In this document: one piece after another, positions 10,375 through 22,516 of the stretch
How positions within the stretch are numbered: the first letter of the stretch is position 1
How the letters are laid out: each line of letters opens with the position of its first letter
DNA from: Phytophthora hibernalis
Lineage: Eukaryota > Oomycota > Peronosporomycetes > Peronosporales > Peronosporaceae
Direction of reading: 5' to 3'
NCBI GenBank assembly: GCA_012656075.1
Contig: JAAKBF010000218.1
Coordinates: 310,001 to 374,000 of the forward strand
DNA: 64,000 nucleotides
The notes under the pieces: generated by a model
Seen by the model: only the letters and a program-made list of their open reading frames with translations
Database searches by the model: none
Told to the model about the DNA's origin: nothing
Program-made: the position numbers and the translations under genes

Positions 10375-13300
10375 CTACGAAAACTCGGAAGTGCGCGAGC
10401 TGGTCTTGTCATTCACGCGCGAGGTCGCATTCGCCAGCTTTGACGCGCTGCCCAGGATATTTCCCAACACATTAGCACTTCTAGGTGATTTAGTGTTGCT
10501 GCCGTGGTTTCTGGTGGTATTGGACTCTTTTGTGATGGTACGGTTGCTGTTCCTCCCTGATGAAGCACGATCATCGGTTCTGTAGGATTGATCACGGTTG
10601 CGATGACGGTCAGGGTGCGCTGGAGGGTAGCTAGACTCCTGGTACGGTCGCTTGCCTCTCGACCTCGGGGTAATAGAATGCATGCGATCAGCCTTGGAGG
10701 GAGGTGGAGGCTCATTCACCTGGCAGAACTCCTTTTCCGAAATGGACTGTGGTGGCTTGACGGCAAGCTGAGCGGAGGAAGATCGAGATGCATTTCTTGG
10801 CTCTGTAGAAGCGTATCTGCTTCGATTGTCGCGGTCACGCCGATCATCGCCGCGGTACCGGCTACCCTGTCGATTTGTGTCGTAATCTCTTCGATTGCCG
10901 CACTCTCGATTAAATGAGCCTCTGTGGTGAGATCTGCTGGGTGCCTCGCTTCTGGAAGAATCTGTGTGCTCACCCCTACGCTGCTCGGGAGCTCTGTCGT
11001 GTGAACGACGCTCTTCCCGCCGGTGTGGATCCGTTGTTGATGGATTGCTTCGGTCACGAAAGCTTCTAATCTCGTATTGGCCTTTTAAATCCGATGGAGT
11101 AGGTGTCGTCGTCGTCGATGTACGGGGTTTCTTGGGAATTCTTGCGTCCGAAGTTTTCTCCGCTGGTCTTTTGTGGGTATCAGCAAGTTGCTTCACTACT
11201 TGATCACTTTGATCACGAAAAGAATTCGGTCGTGATTCAGATTTAACTGGGTCTGAAAATGGATTGATGGTGTCAGAGATCTTGTGATCGTCTTGAGGTG
11301 CACTACGTGTTTCATCACTGCATATCTTCTCCTTCGCGCTCTCGCCATCTTCCACCTTATTTAAATCGGATTTGGAAACCTCAAAAGCCTTACTTTCATG
11401 TTTTGCCCTTGCTGCTTCGCAGTGGGAGTAGATTTCAAAGTCGCTTTTTCGTGCATCATCTTGTAGTATTCAGCCAAGTCGCGGTATCTGTCGCTTTCTA
11501 ATCGCTTGGCTACAGTTGGAAATGCCTCTCCCTCGGTACGAATGATCAACTTACGATCGCGGGCACTCTTAACAAGTGCTGCCCAGGTTTCATCGCGCAC
11601 CAGTGTGTTCACATTGCCAATCACGTACAAGCAGAATCGCGCGCGGGTGATTGCCACATTCAGTCGTCGGATATCGCGCAAGAAACCAATACCTCCGCGA
11701 CGAGAGGATCGAACGCACGAAAATATAATCACATCTTTTTCTCGGCCTTGGAATCCGTCAACCGTGTTCACTTCGATGGATACACTGGTCGGGATTCCTG
11801 AGCGCGTGATTTCTTGTCGAAGTACACGCACTTGTTCTTTGTAAGGAGACACGAATCCGACGCTCCATTTGTTTTTGCGCACATCTCCACAGGTTTCGAA
11901 CATATTCTGGCACAAACTGACGCAAAAAGATGCCTCGACACGATTGTACTTTGATCCGTTCATGTCTTCCTCTCTCGAGTTGTCAACATCATACAGCAGG
12001 AAAGGCTGGAAGCTTGTACGTGCATATACACCGGGACATACCGTCTGAACACGCTCCATAACGCTGGGTCCATCGGTCAGCATTCCTCCATAAAACCTTT
12101 TAGACGGAAAGTCGCGCAGGAACGGGTGCATTCGATACTGCACTCGCAGCATTGATGGCGCTACCCCACTTTGTGCTATCCGTTCGAACAACGAGCGATC
12201 ATACCGAGCATTTGCCGCGACGACGCTTTTACCGTAGCAGGTAGCTGCTTCGGATCGCCAACCAACACAACTCGAGCGACTCGCTCCCGAATCGGAACAA
12301 GGGTACTTAACTCAACAGCTTGTGCTGCTTCGTCGATAATGAGGGCATCAAATCCACGCTTCAATTCCGAGAAATCACCACTTCCGGCCTTTGACAATGT
12401 GCAAGCAATGATGCTCGCCTTGGATAAAATATTTTCCGTCATTTTGCCCCGAATCGCTGTCACTTCATCTCGCAAACGTCGAATCTTACCTGAGCACCCG
12501 GTCAGTTGTTGATGCATCTTGGCTAGCGCCTTTCGATCCTTTTAGGACCATTAGCGTCTTCTTCTTTGTTGTGAAAATCACGAATAGAGCTGCGCAACTG
12601 TCGTTGTGTGTCTTGGAGTGAGTGTAGTTCAATTGCTTTGGGGTGGATTGCCATTTCGCGCCTGATGATGTGAGGCAAACAAACCGAGTTTACGGTCTCG
12701 GACGCGTCCTCTCCAGCATTTCCTAGGCGCACAATTGAAATCCACTCTTCTGACATGGCATCCGGATGCACGCTTGGCGCTCGGACTTTCGTGACATTTC
12801 CTGTGCCGTCCATCAGCCCATCCGTAACAATTCGCAATACCAACTCGTTTACTGCACCGTTAGACGGCGCGCAAAGCAAAATGTTGTTCGTTCGGCTTGC
12901 AGATCGTGCCGCTCTGGGGAGCACACGGCGTTTCACCACCAGATTTGACCCAGCTTGATGTGATGTCCGAGCTGACAGCTTGCTTTCCAGTCGATTGCGC
13001 GATGAACCAGCATTCTTGATAGATTGAATAGTTGTTCGACTTGGAGCAGCTGTGGTGGGGTCGGAGGAACGACGAAGAATACTACCAAGCGCAGAAGTAA
13101 CCCCGCGTAACGAGAATGATGCCACCGCACCGCAACGAGGTGCTTGTCCACTGGTTTGTCCAGCATTCACCCCTCGAGACCGTGCAGCCTCAAAGTTATT
13201 GAAGCCTCCCTTAGCCCCGTTCGCATTTGGACTGTTTTTCGGACTCGTCATCGGCATTATCGCTGCAACTGGTAGCCTCAATGATAATAGCCCACTGAGG

Positions 13301-16300
13301 AGGCCCATAATCGTTTTCGTTTTGCCTGTTCCCGGGGGCCCTGGAGCAGTGATACACCCATACTGTAGTTATTCAGCACGCTGTGTATAGACTGCAGCTG
13401 AGACGAGTTGTACTGGGGCTTAATTGCCTCCCACAGCTCGGGTGATAAAAATCGAGGTGGGCGCTCCAGGGTGTCTTTTTATCCATGAGGCTTGTCCATT
13501 TCTCCTTTAACTTCGCGGACAACGTTTTGACTTCTGCGTTCTCGTGCTTGCGCAGCTTATTTACAGCTTTCCCTATACTTGTAGACTGAGAAGAAGGAGT
13601 TAGTATACCGTCATCATGCTACCCCACAACAAGCAAGACGCACCCTTAAATCTGTAAGCATCACATCCATCTTGTCCAGGCGTTTCAGGAGCTTCACACT
13701 TTTTGCATATCCTTCAGTTGATTTATCTGCTCGCAACTCATCCAGCACCGATGTGATAAGAATGAGCTCCGACTGGGTGGACTTGTACGCATCAGGAGTC
13801 AGAATGGCCGTTCGCAAATGCTCAGGGAGCATATCAACAGACCGAAGCGCGATGTACTCACGCGCAGACGTGACCAAGTTACAAAGTGGGTTCACCTTCC
13901 ACTCCGAATCAGCGATTGCACTTGCTGCCAACACTTCTGTTGAAAATGACCCCACACTCGCGGTCGCGGTGTCCAGCTCGCCATCGTTAAGAAATAGTAT
14001 CTTTACGGATTCTTCCTCTTCACTCTTGTTGCTCTTTTTGTAGACGATGTTTGTCTGCGCCCCTTCTCCATCTCGCTGATCAAAATGACCCCACAAATTC
14101 TCGCTTTCCCATGAAATCAGCCTGAGGTTGACTACCAACAGCAATCTGCAACAATACCACGTCTCCATTCCGGAAAAGCTTTTCGTTAAACCATCTACCT
14201 GCCCGGCCCTTTCCCCCAAATTTTGACTGGGAGCTCGCAAGCAGCCCCTCGTCTCTCTGAACGATACTGAAGCTAATGCACCGCATTCCTTCTCGTGGTT
14301 TTTCTGATTCGTAGCGCAGCAGGTGGCCCCCGTTGCTGTAAACACGTTTTCGAAGTCCCTCTTGAACTTCATTATTGCATTCCTCCAGCATTAGTGGCAG
14401 GAATGCGCGAACGTAGTCAGCATTTTTCTTAAAATTCAAACCGGGTGCTTGTAACTCTTTGTTGGATCGTTCATTTTGGTATTCACCAGACAGAAGAACA
14501 GGCATGCATACCTGTAGCAATTGTCGGTAAAATGGTAACAGTGAGCAGACTGCGATCGGCTTTCGAGTCGTCTTGATCCGATGAAAGAGTGCAGCAAAAC
14601 GCAAATCTGTATCTTCTTCAACCTCCTCTTCCTCCTCTTCAGGTTGCGTCGCGGCACTTTCATTGGCCTGTCGCTCCACTCGGATAGTCTTGTTCGCCCC
14701 TGGGTGCGAGTGTGATATTCCCTTGATGACTTGAGTCATGTCAAATGTTGCTTTTGACTTTGGTGTGGGCCCCTTAGAGAAGACTCACGCATGGAGGGTA
14801 CACGATACTCTTCCTCAGAGTAGAAACTGTGGTGCTTACGAGCTGCTGCTTCATTCGAGACATTCTCGACCCCAGTAAGATCCACGACTCCACGAGCTTG
14901 AGCTCTTGCAGCAGATTTCCCGCTCATTGGCCGAGAAGTAGAATTAAACAAGCCTGCTGGTACTTTCGTCCTCGGTGGCAGCTTGGACTTTGACCTAGAA
15001 GTCATATCCACAAAGCTCTGCATACCACTTGATCCTGTCGGGCGCTTCGTGAAAAACGACGACGTATGGTCCAGCTGCCGGAATTTCTTGGTCATGCGCC
15101 CAAAGTCAGTAGACTGCTTGGACTCAATGGATGCTGCCTCACCCTTTATGCTGTCGATCATACAAAGTGTGGCTTCATCCAGGCGAGCATTTCCCTTCAG
15201 AAGGAAGGCTAAGACTGTCATCAACAATTCTGCTGCGCGCTTGTTTTCTGACGCTGACCCCTTGCGATGCACTCGACCAGTGGGACAATGAGTGCTGCTA
15301 CTCGTTTGCTAGAGACACTTGAATCTTTCAGTACGGACACCCTGAATTTCCAGAAGGAGATTCCAAAGTCAAGGCACTGCACTCGAGTCGTTTCTGTGAC
15401 CTCCATCGTACATTTCAGCTTCGGGTCAAATAAGCTAGTCAGGAGGGAGATCAAAAAGTCATTGATCAGACTGGGAAGTTTTAGCAGGTGTGCAGCTGCG
15501 ATGCCAGTGTCGGTAACCTGATGGGACGGTGTGGACTCAGCTTTTACGTTCGACGCTTTCTGGAAAGCCTTTTCCAGGTCAGCGCCCAGCAATTGAAATA
15601 CGCGGGACCAAACAAACATAAGCTTCTTTACGGCAGGCAAACAAACAGCCTGCGAAAATCCGTAGAGCCGCATTGACTGAAGCATTGAAAGCTGGCCACG
15701 CAAAATGCCTCGGCATTTCGGTGAACAGAAATGACAAGAGCCTCCAGCGGAGAGGGTATTTGTGTTGGTCGTTTGTTGTCAGCCGCGTATTGCCCGATTA
15801 ATCTACAAGAAACATGTAACATTTAGTACTCAAGAGATCCGCGCAGATCGGCCATTTACAGCATCGGGGCGCAATAGACGAACCTTTTGATTTGCTGATC
15901 AACGCTGCTTGTTGGACTGACGTAGCAAGCACTAATGTGTTGCGAGACAACTGGAAATCCAAAGGGGTTGGCTAGGCCTTTGACAAGCACTTCATCACAC
16001 ATGCGCTGAAGATACTGCTCAGTTTGTGTTTCGTAACTCCGCAATGTTTCAGTGAAGTGTTGGAGGTCTTCACTGGGGTTGGTTTGCGCAGCAACACAAT
16101 TTAATAGCTCCGAAATGCCTCCAATCGACTCAAATAGGGCTCCATGCACTTGCAGAGGTATGGTCGTAATCGCATCCCATGAGCACAGTTTCTTCAACAA
16201 TTGCGTAATGATTGGTTTTCCCTTCGTCACGGCTTCAATCGATGCGGTGCCTTCGCCCTTGCTCACCGTTACATCCTTATATACGACGTCACGAGCAAGC

Positions 16301-18426
16301 TGCAAGTGTTTGCTCAACACAAGTGCAGTCGTCTCCGCTGCCACATCAACGAGCGATTCAATATTGTTGGGCTTAACAACAATGTCAAATAAGTGATTCA
16401 TCCATAGGCGCCCCAAATTATCGTTGGCGTCGTCATTGCACGGCCACCAAAAGCACTTTCCGAAACAGAATAGTCAACCGAAATCAATTCTGACAGCGCT
16501 CCTTCATCTCGACCCGCTCCACCCCGGTTGCTAATCAAGGAAGTAGGCATCCGATGCTCATAGCAGGCACTTAAAATTGTGAACGCGGCCCTAGACGACG
16601 AAACAATAGCGATCGCGTCAAAATGCATCTTGCGGGGATCGTCGGTAATCAAAAATCGCAAAATGTCCGTGCGCGTTTTCAAGTAAAAATCCATTTTGTC
16701 ATGGTTGGACTGGTGAAAAGCGCGAGTCAGTTTTTAGTTTCCAAAGCACAAAATGCAAAATACAACACAAACATACCACAATACTGGAAACTTGAGGTGG
16801 TCGCATGGCTACAAGTAGCGCTGGTAAAAGTTCAACGAACTGTTTTATCACAAACACGCGCCAAGAGGCTAAGCAGCAATGTTGCATGACCAAATCCAGC
16901 ACCACTCTGGGGGAGTTGACACAGTGATTCCAAAATCGGTGTCCAAGGCAGCGCAGCAGAACGGCGAAGCATTTAGAAACCTGCAAGATCAAGAGATATG
17001 GAGTGCATAATTATTAAAATACATGTTGAAGATATCGACCTCTTGTAATTACGTACCATCAAAGTTACTGTTTGGTCTCCAGCGGGGTCTGCTTCCTGTA
17101 GATAATTGAAAACAAGGTCCGGAATCGTGTCAAACGAATCAAGCAACGTTTCAAGACTGTTTACGTCCATTTGCTATAAACGTAACACACCCAAATACAC
17201 CGTTAGTGTCGGATGCATCCCTCAGCTACCTGGTACCATGTCTCACCTGGATGACGTGGTCGAGCGCAGACCATAGCATCGGCCTGGTCGGTGTTTTCAC
17301 ACAATTTGTCGGCTCCAAAAACTATGGTAAAAGCCATAAAATCCGGTAAGACTTGCAGTGCGCTTACAACCGAGACCATGACGAAACTCACGTTTTGAAG
17401 GTCTTCCGTCGCTCTCAAATCCAGCGATAGCACAGGTTTGTTGAATGCTTCATTTTCCAAAATGTACATCCACTCTTCCAGCACATCGAGAAAATACTGG
17501 TCTTCACCGTTATCACCAGTTAGCTGGATGTTACCAAAGTGCTGCACCATTCGTTTAGCCCATGCTCTGTAGGTGAAGCCACCATCAGTTAGATGTATGA
17601 TAGTTGTCAATCTGGAAAAAATAACGGGTACCAAGGCGCTCGCTACAAAACGCACCTCACTGCAGAGTCTGGCGATACGAGCAACTGATAAAGTCCAGCG
17701 CAGCCACGAAGACTCTCCAGGCTGGGGTTAGATTTCACTTCCGCAAACCACGTCCCAACCCACTACAAAAGCCATTCAAAACGACACTTAAGCACTGCAC
17801 CCTCCCACCCCAATATTTCATAGAGTCACGCACCTTCGACAGTACTCTCAGGACGCGAAAGTCTGACAGCAGTCGACGTTGACTGAGCACTTCATACAGT
17901 GTAAGGGTCGCTGCCTCCGACGTCTCTTGAGCGGCACTGGCCATCCCCATGGACGTATCCGTCAACTGACGCTGGATCCGATCGACATCCAGCCCTTGCA
18001 ACTTGACGAAAAGGCCTTGATGGACTCGGGTGTGAACTCGAACTCGAGCTCCACGTGGACGCTCGGCATGGACGAGTGGTAGATATCCACACTGGGAAAA
18101 GGCAGCATAAAGTAAGTTTTCTTCCCAAATACAACAGTCACCAATGGTAATACTGTTTACCATTTACTACACCGACCCAACTGCTGCGCCATCCGCTGGT
18201 AGAAGACGCAGACGCTCTCGGACGACGGGTAGAGCTCCAACACGCGCATCATGAAGACCATGAGAGGCGAATAGCTGCACCACCAGTGGCGCATGTCCAG
18301 GCTGCCCATGAGGAATTGGCCCACGCGACTGTACAGTCTCTGTCTCAGCAGCGCCGTCTCCTTGTTCTGTTCCAGTTCGCATAGCTGCCGCACCTCCTCC
18401 TCCAGCGCGCGAGCCTGCGACTCCAT
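10375..18426 (-). CDS. SEN1: SEN1/senataxin-like RNA-DNA helicase with a TFIIS N-terminal (TND) domain
   Basis: Superfamily 1 helicase that in other eukaryotes unwinds R-loops and ends RNA polymerase II transcription. The Sen1_N region spans about 18426-14740, starting at MESQARALEEEVRQL. A TND-like helical bundle (IGKAVNKLRKHENAEVKTL, about 13470-13790) crosses the intron 13586-13643. Helicase motifs follow: Walker A (about 13340-13315), a Ser/Arg-rich insert of about 100 residues, motif Ia CAPSNGAVNEL, Walker B IIDEAAQAVE (about 12330), GDPKQLP, YRMHP, VDGFQGREKD and LNVAITRARF. A low-complexity charged tail ends at 10375. The frame breaks at least ten times, nearly all fixed by one base added in short runs (11401, 12227, 12540, 13334, 13477, 15260 and 18010). 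All motifs are intact, so I treat the gene as functional in an error-bearing assembly; decay is possible. Confidence 0.88.
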
Positions 18427-18563
18427 GGTGGTTATTGTCGGAGTGGGAGACGTTGCTGTGATCGAGTGTGATGTACACCACTTAAAGAAAGGGCTACACT
18501 TTTGTCAATCATTTGGTGCGTCAGTGGTCAATTTGCTTTGCCCGGCACACATCCTCTTTGTTA
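18427..18563. promoter_or_regulatory. Short divergent spacer between SEN1-like and THEM6-like genes
   Basis: Only 137 bp separate two opposed start codons, so the two genes almost certainly share promoter sequence. Inference from spacing. Confidence 0.35.
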
Positions 18564-19313
18564 ATGCTGCTGTCCCGCAAGGTGCTGGCATTCATGCTAC
18601 TGGCACTTCCGCCTACAGCCGTGTCAGCTCTTACGTACTTTGTGGGCGGGGCTAGCGGTGTCGCAGCGCTGAGCGTAGGCGCGCTCGGGCTTCGCCTTCT
18701 GCGACTTGTGGTACTTCCTACGCATGGGACTCAACTCGCTCACGCCCGCAGCGCGTGGCCCTCGTCGCCACCTGTTCGCGACGAGCAAAGTGCAAGGCCG
18801 CATTTGGCTCATGGACATCGACCGCAACGGCCACTGCAACAATGCGCGATTCTTGCGCGAGTGCGGCTTCGGACGTCGCGACCTGTGGCAGGTACCGGTG
18901 CAGTGACAACCTGCCATTGCCCTTACAGCTACCTGACTCTTGTGTTGCAACAGCAAAATGGTGTGTGGGAGGTTGTGACGGCGGCGTGCGGGAACCTCGT
19001 GGTGGGCTCGCAGACTGTGCGCTACCGACGCGAGCTGTCCTTCGGCCAGCCGTACACGATGGAGTCGCGTCTGCTGTGCTGGGACAAGCGCGCCTTCTAC
19101 GTCGAGCACCGCTTCGTGACCGAGGGCGGCTTTGTGAACGCCATCGTGCTGGTGAAGAACACGGTGCTGGGTGCACTGAGCCCCGAGCAGATCGTGGCCA
19201 AACTGCAGGCGCTGCAGGCCGACGAAGAGACCAACCCGCCCACGCCCGCGGACGTCGCCGCCTGGGTCCAGAGCAACGACCTCTCGAGCAAAATGCTGCG
19301 CGCCTCCAAGTGA
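18564..19313 (+). CDS. THEM6-like hotdog-fold acyl-CoA thioesterase
   Basis: The N-terminus is a signal anchor (MLLSRKVLAFMLLALPP) with a second hydrophobic stretch. It is followed by FAFCDLWYFLRMGLNSL, the family motif MDIDRNGHCNNARFLRECGF (compare D-x-N-x-H-M-N-N-A-R-Y in THEM6 and other 4HBT proteins), and the C-terminal half CWDKRAFYVEHRFVTEGGFV. Exon 2 begins at 18954 after an intron 18892-18953 (GTACCG...CAACAG), which joins DLWQ to QNGVWEVV in frame. One frame break lies between about 18660 and 18690, in a GC-rich stretch with several G runs; there the shift needs two extra bases or one fewer. THEM6 proteins sit in the ER membrane and act in lipid metabolism; the substrate is unknown. 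Confidence 0.75.
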   Translation: MLLSRKVLAFMLLALPPTAVSALTYFVGGASGVAALSVGALGLRLLRLVVLPTHGTQLAHARSAWPSSPPVRDEQSARPHLAHGHRPQRPLQQCAILARVRLRTSRPVAGTGAVTTCHCPYSYLTLVLQQQNGVWEVVTAACGNLVVGSQTVRYRRELSFGQPYTMESRLLCWDKRAFYVEHRFVTEGGFVNAIVLVKNTVLGALSPEQIVAKLQALQADEETNPPTPADVAAWVQSNDLSSKMLRASK

Positions 19314-19748
19314 GCATCTCCACTAAAGTTTTTAGAACGTGCTCCTCCCAACTGCTGAACGCCATCCTCAGTTTTTAACGTTTTACTACGTAGTAATTGT
19401 TGAAGCACAAGATACTGAACGACTGGATCCATTGCGCATCCGAGAGACCTTATGACGTAGGTTGCCACGCAGACATGACGCGGTTCCTGCCGGCGGTTTG
19501 ACCGGCAGCAAGAGCAACGCAATGTGGCCACCACCGCCAGAACTCCGTGCATGGGAACCAACGCGCCACCCCCAAATGTTAAAAACAGACTCCGTGTTCC
19601 AATAAATATCGGGGTGCAATCGCTTGTCCTCTAACGCTGTGACCTTCCCTGCTCCTGGTGTGCAGCGGGTGCGCGAGGGTGGAGGCTGCGCGATGCAGTC
19701 GCTCCCCCGCCGCGTCGATTCTCTATGCGTTGGGCGTCTGGCAGTCGT
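19314..19748. other. Intergenic, no gene seen
   Basis: This gap lies between two convergent genes. It holds their 3' regions, including an AATAAA near 19600. No credible reading frame was seen. Confidence 0.5.
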
Positions 19749-20034
19749 CTACGACTCCTCCTCCTCTTCGTCCTCGGAGATCGAGTTGAGCCCCTCCGCC
19801 GACTTGCTGGACGGCGAGTTGGCGATCTCCGCCGCCACGCCCGTGAACGAGCGCCTGGAAAACGACAGCTCCTGCAGCAATGCACAGTCGTTAGTGGATT
19901 GGATGGATGCAAAGGTATCAAAAGGCACACCACAAGAATACCTCCAGGATCAGCTGCGCCATCTCGTCGTCTGCTGGCAGCGCCATGAAGGAGCGAAGCT
20001 GCTGCTGCGCGCTCGGGGTGCTGAGGCTCTCCAT
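19749..20034 (-). CDS. Small acidic-tailed hypothetical protein, 71 residues
   Basis: Not recognised. Two exons on the minus strand, 20034-19942 and 19871-19749, join in phase 0 through a 70-bp intron (GTATTC...CTGCAG with a CTAAC-like branch site). The first exon reads MESLSTPSAQQQLRSFMALP... and is helix-forming. The second is Ser-rich (SFSRRSFTGVAAEIANSPSS) and ends in SISEDEEEES before the stop. The spliced frame is open while the plus-strand alternative across the same bases looks like a shadow. It could be a nuclear or regulatory small protein, but nothing in the sequence proves a role. It is the last credible host gene before the mobile-element region. Confidence 0.5.
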
Positions 20035-20623
20035 TGTGTGTGGCAGGCAAGGAGATCTGCAGGCGAGGGGCAAGCTTCGAAGTGGGCGATGTGACGAGCG
20101 CAGCGGAGGCCAGCAATCCAACCGCCCACGACTGCGGGAAAGCTCGTGGTGGACGCAAGTGCATACGCGACCCGACCGCGCTAAGTGCGAATATGGGCGG
20201 AATTTCGACCAATGGGGATATATGAACACGTGTTTTCAACCAATGATACCGCCTGCGTCATGGAATAGAGGTGACGCGCCCGAGTGACGTCACAGTTGAA
20301 GCTGTGCGCATTTTATAGAATCATTTGCGGATCGATTTTGGCTCCGTTTTTTAGGCTAGCCGTCGATAGATTCAGCGAACAGCCAAAACTAAATAACCTT
20401 TCAAACTTTATGTGCAGACAGAAAGGTGGACGATACGGAGAAGGATTTCACATAAAATATACCTGCATTCTTTATGTATATCTGATGCTCGCTTAGGAAG
20501 CAGATTACTGTAGAAGAATTTCTTGCTATTAATAATACCGGTAATTAGGCTAATCGTTTACATGTACCATCCCGGGTTATCCAGTTCGCAGTAAGCGGAG
20601 TAAGCGGTTGAGCGTGATACAGT
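20035..20623. other. Intergenic boundary zone, no gene seen
   Basis: Upstream flank of the small acidic gene. Composition changes from GC-rich to AT-rich near 20.3 kb, where the gene island ends. No RNA gene or reading frame was seen. Confidence 0.5.
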
Positions 20624-20631
20624 AGTACAGG

Positions 20632-22508
20632 CAGGGCACCCGAAAAATAATACTCATATTTTAATTTAATGATTAATTCCGAGGTATCAATTCATTTTTG
20701 AATTGAACACAATTCATCTCTTAATTGTAGGGAAGTGTCCTCCGTCCACCAACCGTTTGCCTGGTGGGCTCCTAGCATCTCGGACTGCCCAATACACTAG
20801 GTTGTCAGTATCAAAACTACCTACTAAATCCCCCACCTCCCAAGCCCCACCGCCTCCAGTGTCTTCCATGGTCCTCACGAGCAGCCAGATCTGCTCCATG
20901 CTTTTTACTGAAGTTGAGGGTGGTTTCTACAAGTGCACCACCTGTGACAAGCACTACAAAAAGGGGAACGGTTACACAAACCTGCTGAACCACCTACGAC
21001 GCAACCACAAGGACTACGAGCAAGATGCCCAGGAGGCGGCTCGCCGCCAGAACCCGCTGTTCTTGCGCCTGGTCAGCCAGCGAACTCGCGATCTGTACCG
21101 CTGGATTGAGTGGGTGGTCTGTGATCGCCTACCTTTCGCATTTGTCGAGCGACGGCTCACACGTCTGAACGCTGCCCTCTCGTCTGTGTCCGAGGAGACC
21201 CTATCGCGCTACATCGTGCTACTCTTCGAGATGGTTGAGCACCGCGTTGCCGCCGAGCTCCCTGAATCATTTGGTCTAGTTCTGGACGGCTGGAGTAGCA
21301 GCAACCGTCACTACGTCGCGATATTCGCGGTATTCGACAGTACCTCTGATCATACCGGTAATACCGGTAGTGGCGCGGCGAGCGAGTACTACGACGACCT
21401 GGAGTGCACGTCGCGCCGCTTTATTTTGCTGGCGTTCTCGCCCGTAGAGACAGAGAAAGATTTGAGTGCGCAGAGTCAGTTTGATTTGATCGCGGACACG
21501 CTGTCTCGTTACAAGAAGCCGTGGTCGGCGGTCAAGTTTATGGTGAGCGACAACTGTTCTGTGAATCAGTACATTGGGCGAAAGGAAGGCGCAATCCCGC
21601 TCGTCGGATGTGCTAGCCACAGATTCAATCTGGCAGCCAAGGACTTCCTCAAGACCGAGGACGAGCTGATTAGCAAGGTCCACGCCCTCATGTGCAAGCT
21701 GAGGACGATCAAGGGCCGAGCGATCCTGCGCCGCGTCTCCCATCTGTCACCGCTACTGCGAAATGACACCAGATGGTCGAGCACCTACGAGATGGTTGAG
21801 CGGTACGTGAAACTCCAACCGGCCATTGCCGGGTTAGGCCACGACGTCCTGGTCCAGCACGAGGTGCAACCACTCCTGCTGCGTCGCGCGGAGCACGACC
21901 GCGTGAAGACGTTGCTGAAGGACCTCGCAAAGTTCGAGGGAGTCACCAAGGAGCTACAGAAGTCTACCCTAACTCTGTCAGCTGTGCGACGTCTGTTTGA
22001 CCAGGTCATCAAGGAGTACCTGGCGCTACGGACCCGACTGGCTACGAATGCTGCTATTGTGAACCATCCCAATTTAGAACAAGGTCTGGTGAAGCTTCAG
22101 CGCGGAGAGTCGTTGAATGTTGCTGAGAGGTCGGCGTGCTGCGAATTTAGATCAGCGTCCCTCGAAACGGGGTGCGGAGGTCAGCTCAATAGTCAAGGTG
22201 GCGTTCGAGAAGCGCAAGGCAGTGAAGCGCTCGCATTACGTGGACGTTGCGTACGTCCCACCGACGTCTAACGAGTGCGAGCGCTTCGTTTCGGCAGCTA
22301 AGTTAGTGCTGACGGACCTTCGGAAGAGTCTCTCCCCACCAAGCTCGAGAATCTCATGAGTCTCCAGTATAATCGCGACCTGTGGGACGTGAACACAGTC
22401 GATGAGGTGCGCACTCGAATTGGCAGGAATAATGGTAATAATTGAATGATTAATTTCTGCTCTTGGCTGTGAAGTATTAATCTTAGTATTGCATTCTCGG
22501 GTGCCCTG
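20632..22508 (+). mobile_element. hAT transposon with perfect 8-bp target duplication
   Basis: The ends are CAGGGCACCCGA at 20632 and its reverse complement ending at 22508. The eight bases AGTACAGG sit directly outside both ends (20624-20631 and 22509-22516), exactly the target duplication made by hAT transposases. The element is 1,877 bp and carries a BED-finger transposase on the plus strand. The intact duplication indicates a recent insertion. Confidence 0.93.
20868..22445 (+). pseudogene. hAT transposase with BED zinc finger
   Basis: The start is taken at the first ATG in frame (MVLTSSQICSMLF). A BED-type zinc finger follows (CTTCDKHYKKG...HLRRNH, about 20940-21010), then the hAT core with LVLDGWSSSNRHYVAIFAVF, MVSDNCSVNQYIG and CASHRFNLAAKDF. 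The C-terminal dimerisation block is VPPTSNECERFVSAAKLVLT. Two frame breaks are present, near 22130 and at the C run near 22338; one added C at the latter restores KLENLMSLQYNRDLW and a stop at 22443-22445. Given the perfect ends and target duplication, at least one break may be an assembly error rather than decay, so the copy may be active. Confidence 0.85.
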
Positions 22509-22516
22509 AGTACAGG

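Noticed and set aside
10375..18426. SEN1-like locus as a pseudogene or several small genes
   Set aside because: Every helicase motif is intact and nearly all breaks are cured by one base in short runs, the same fault seen in NDUFA9 and the J-domain gene.
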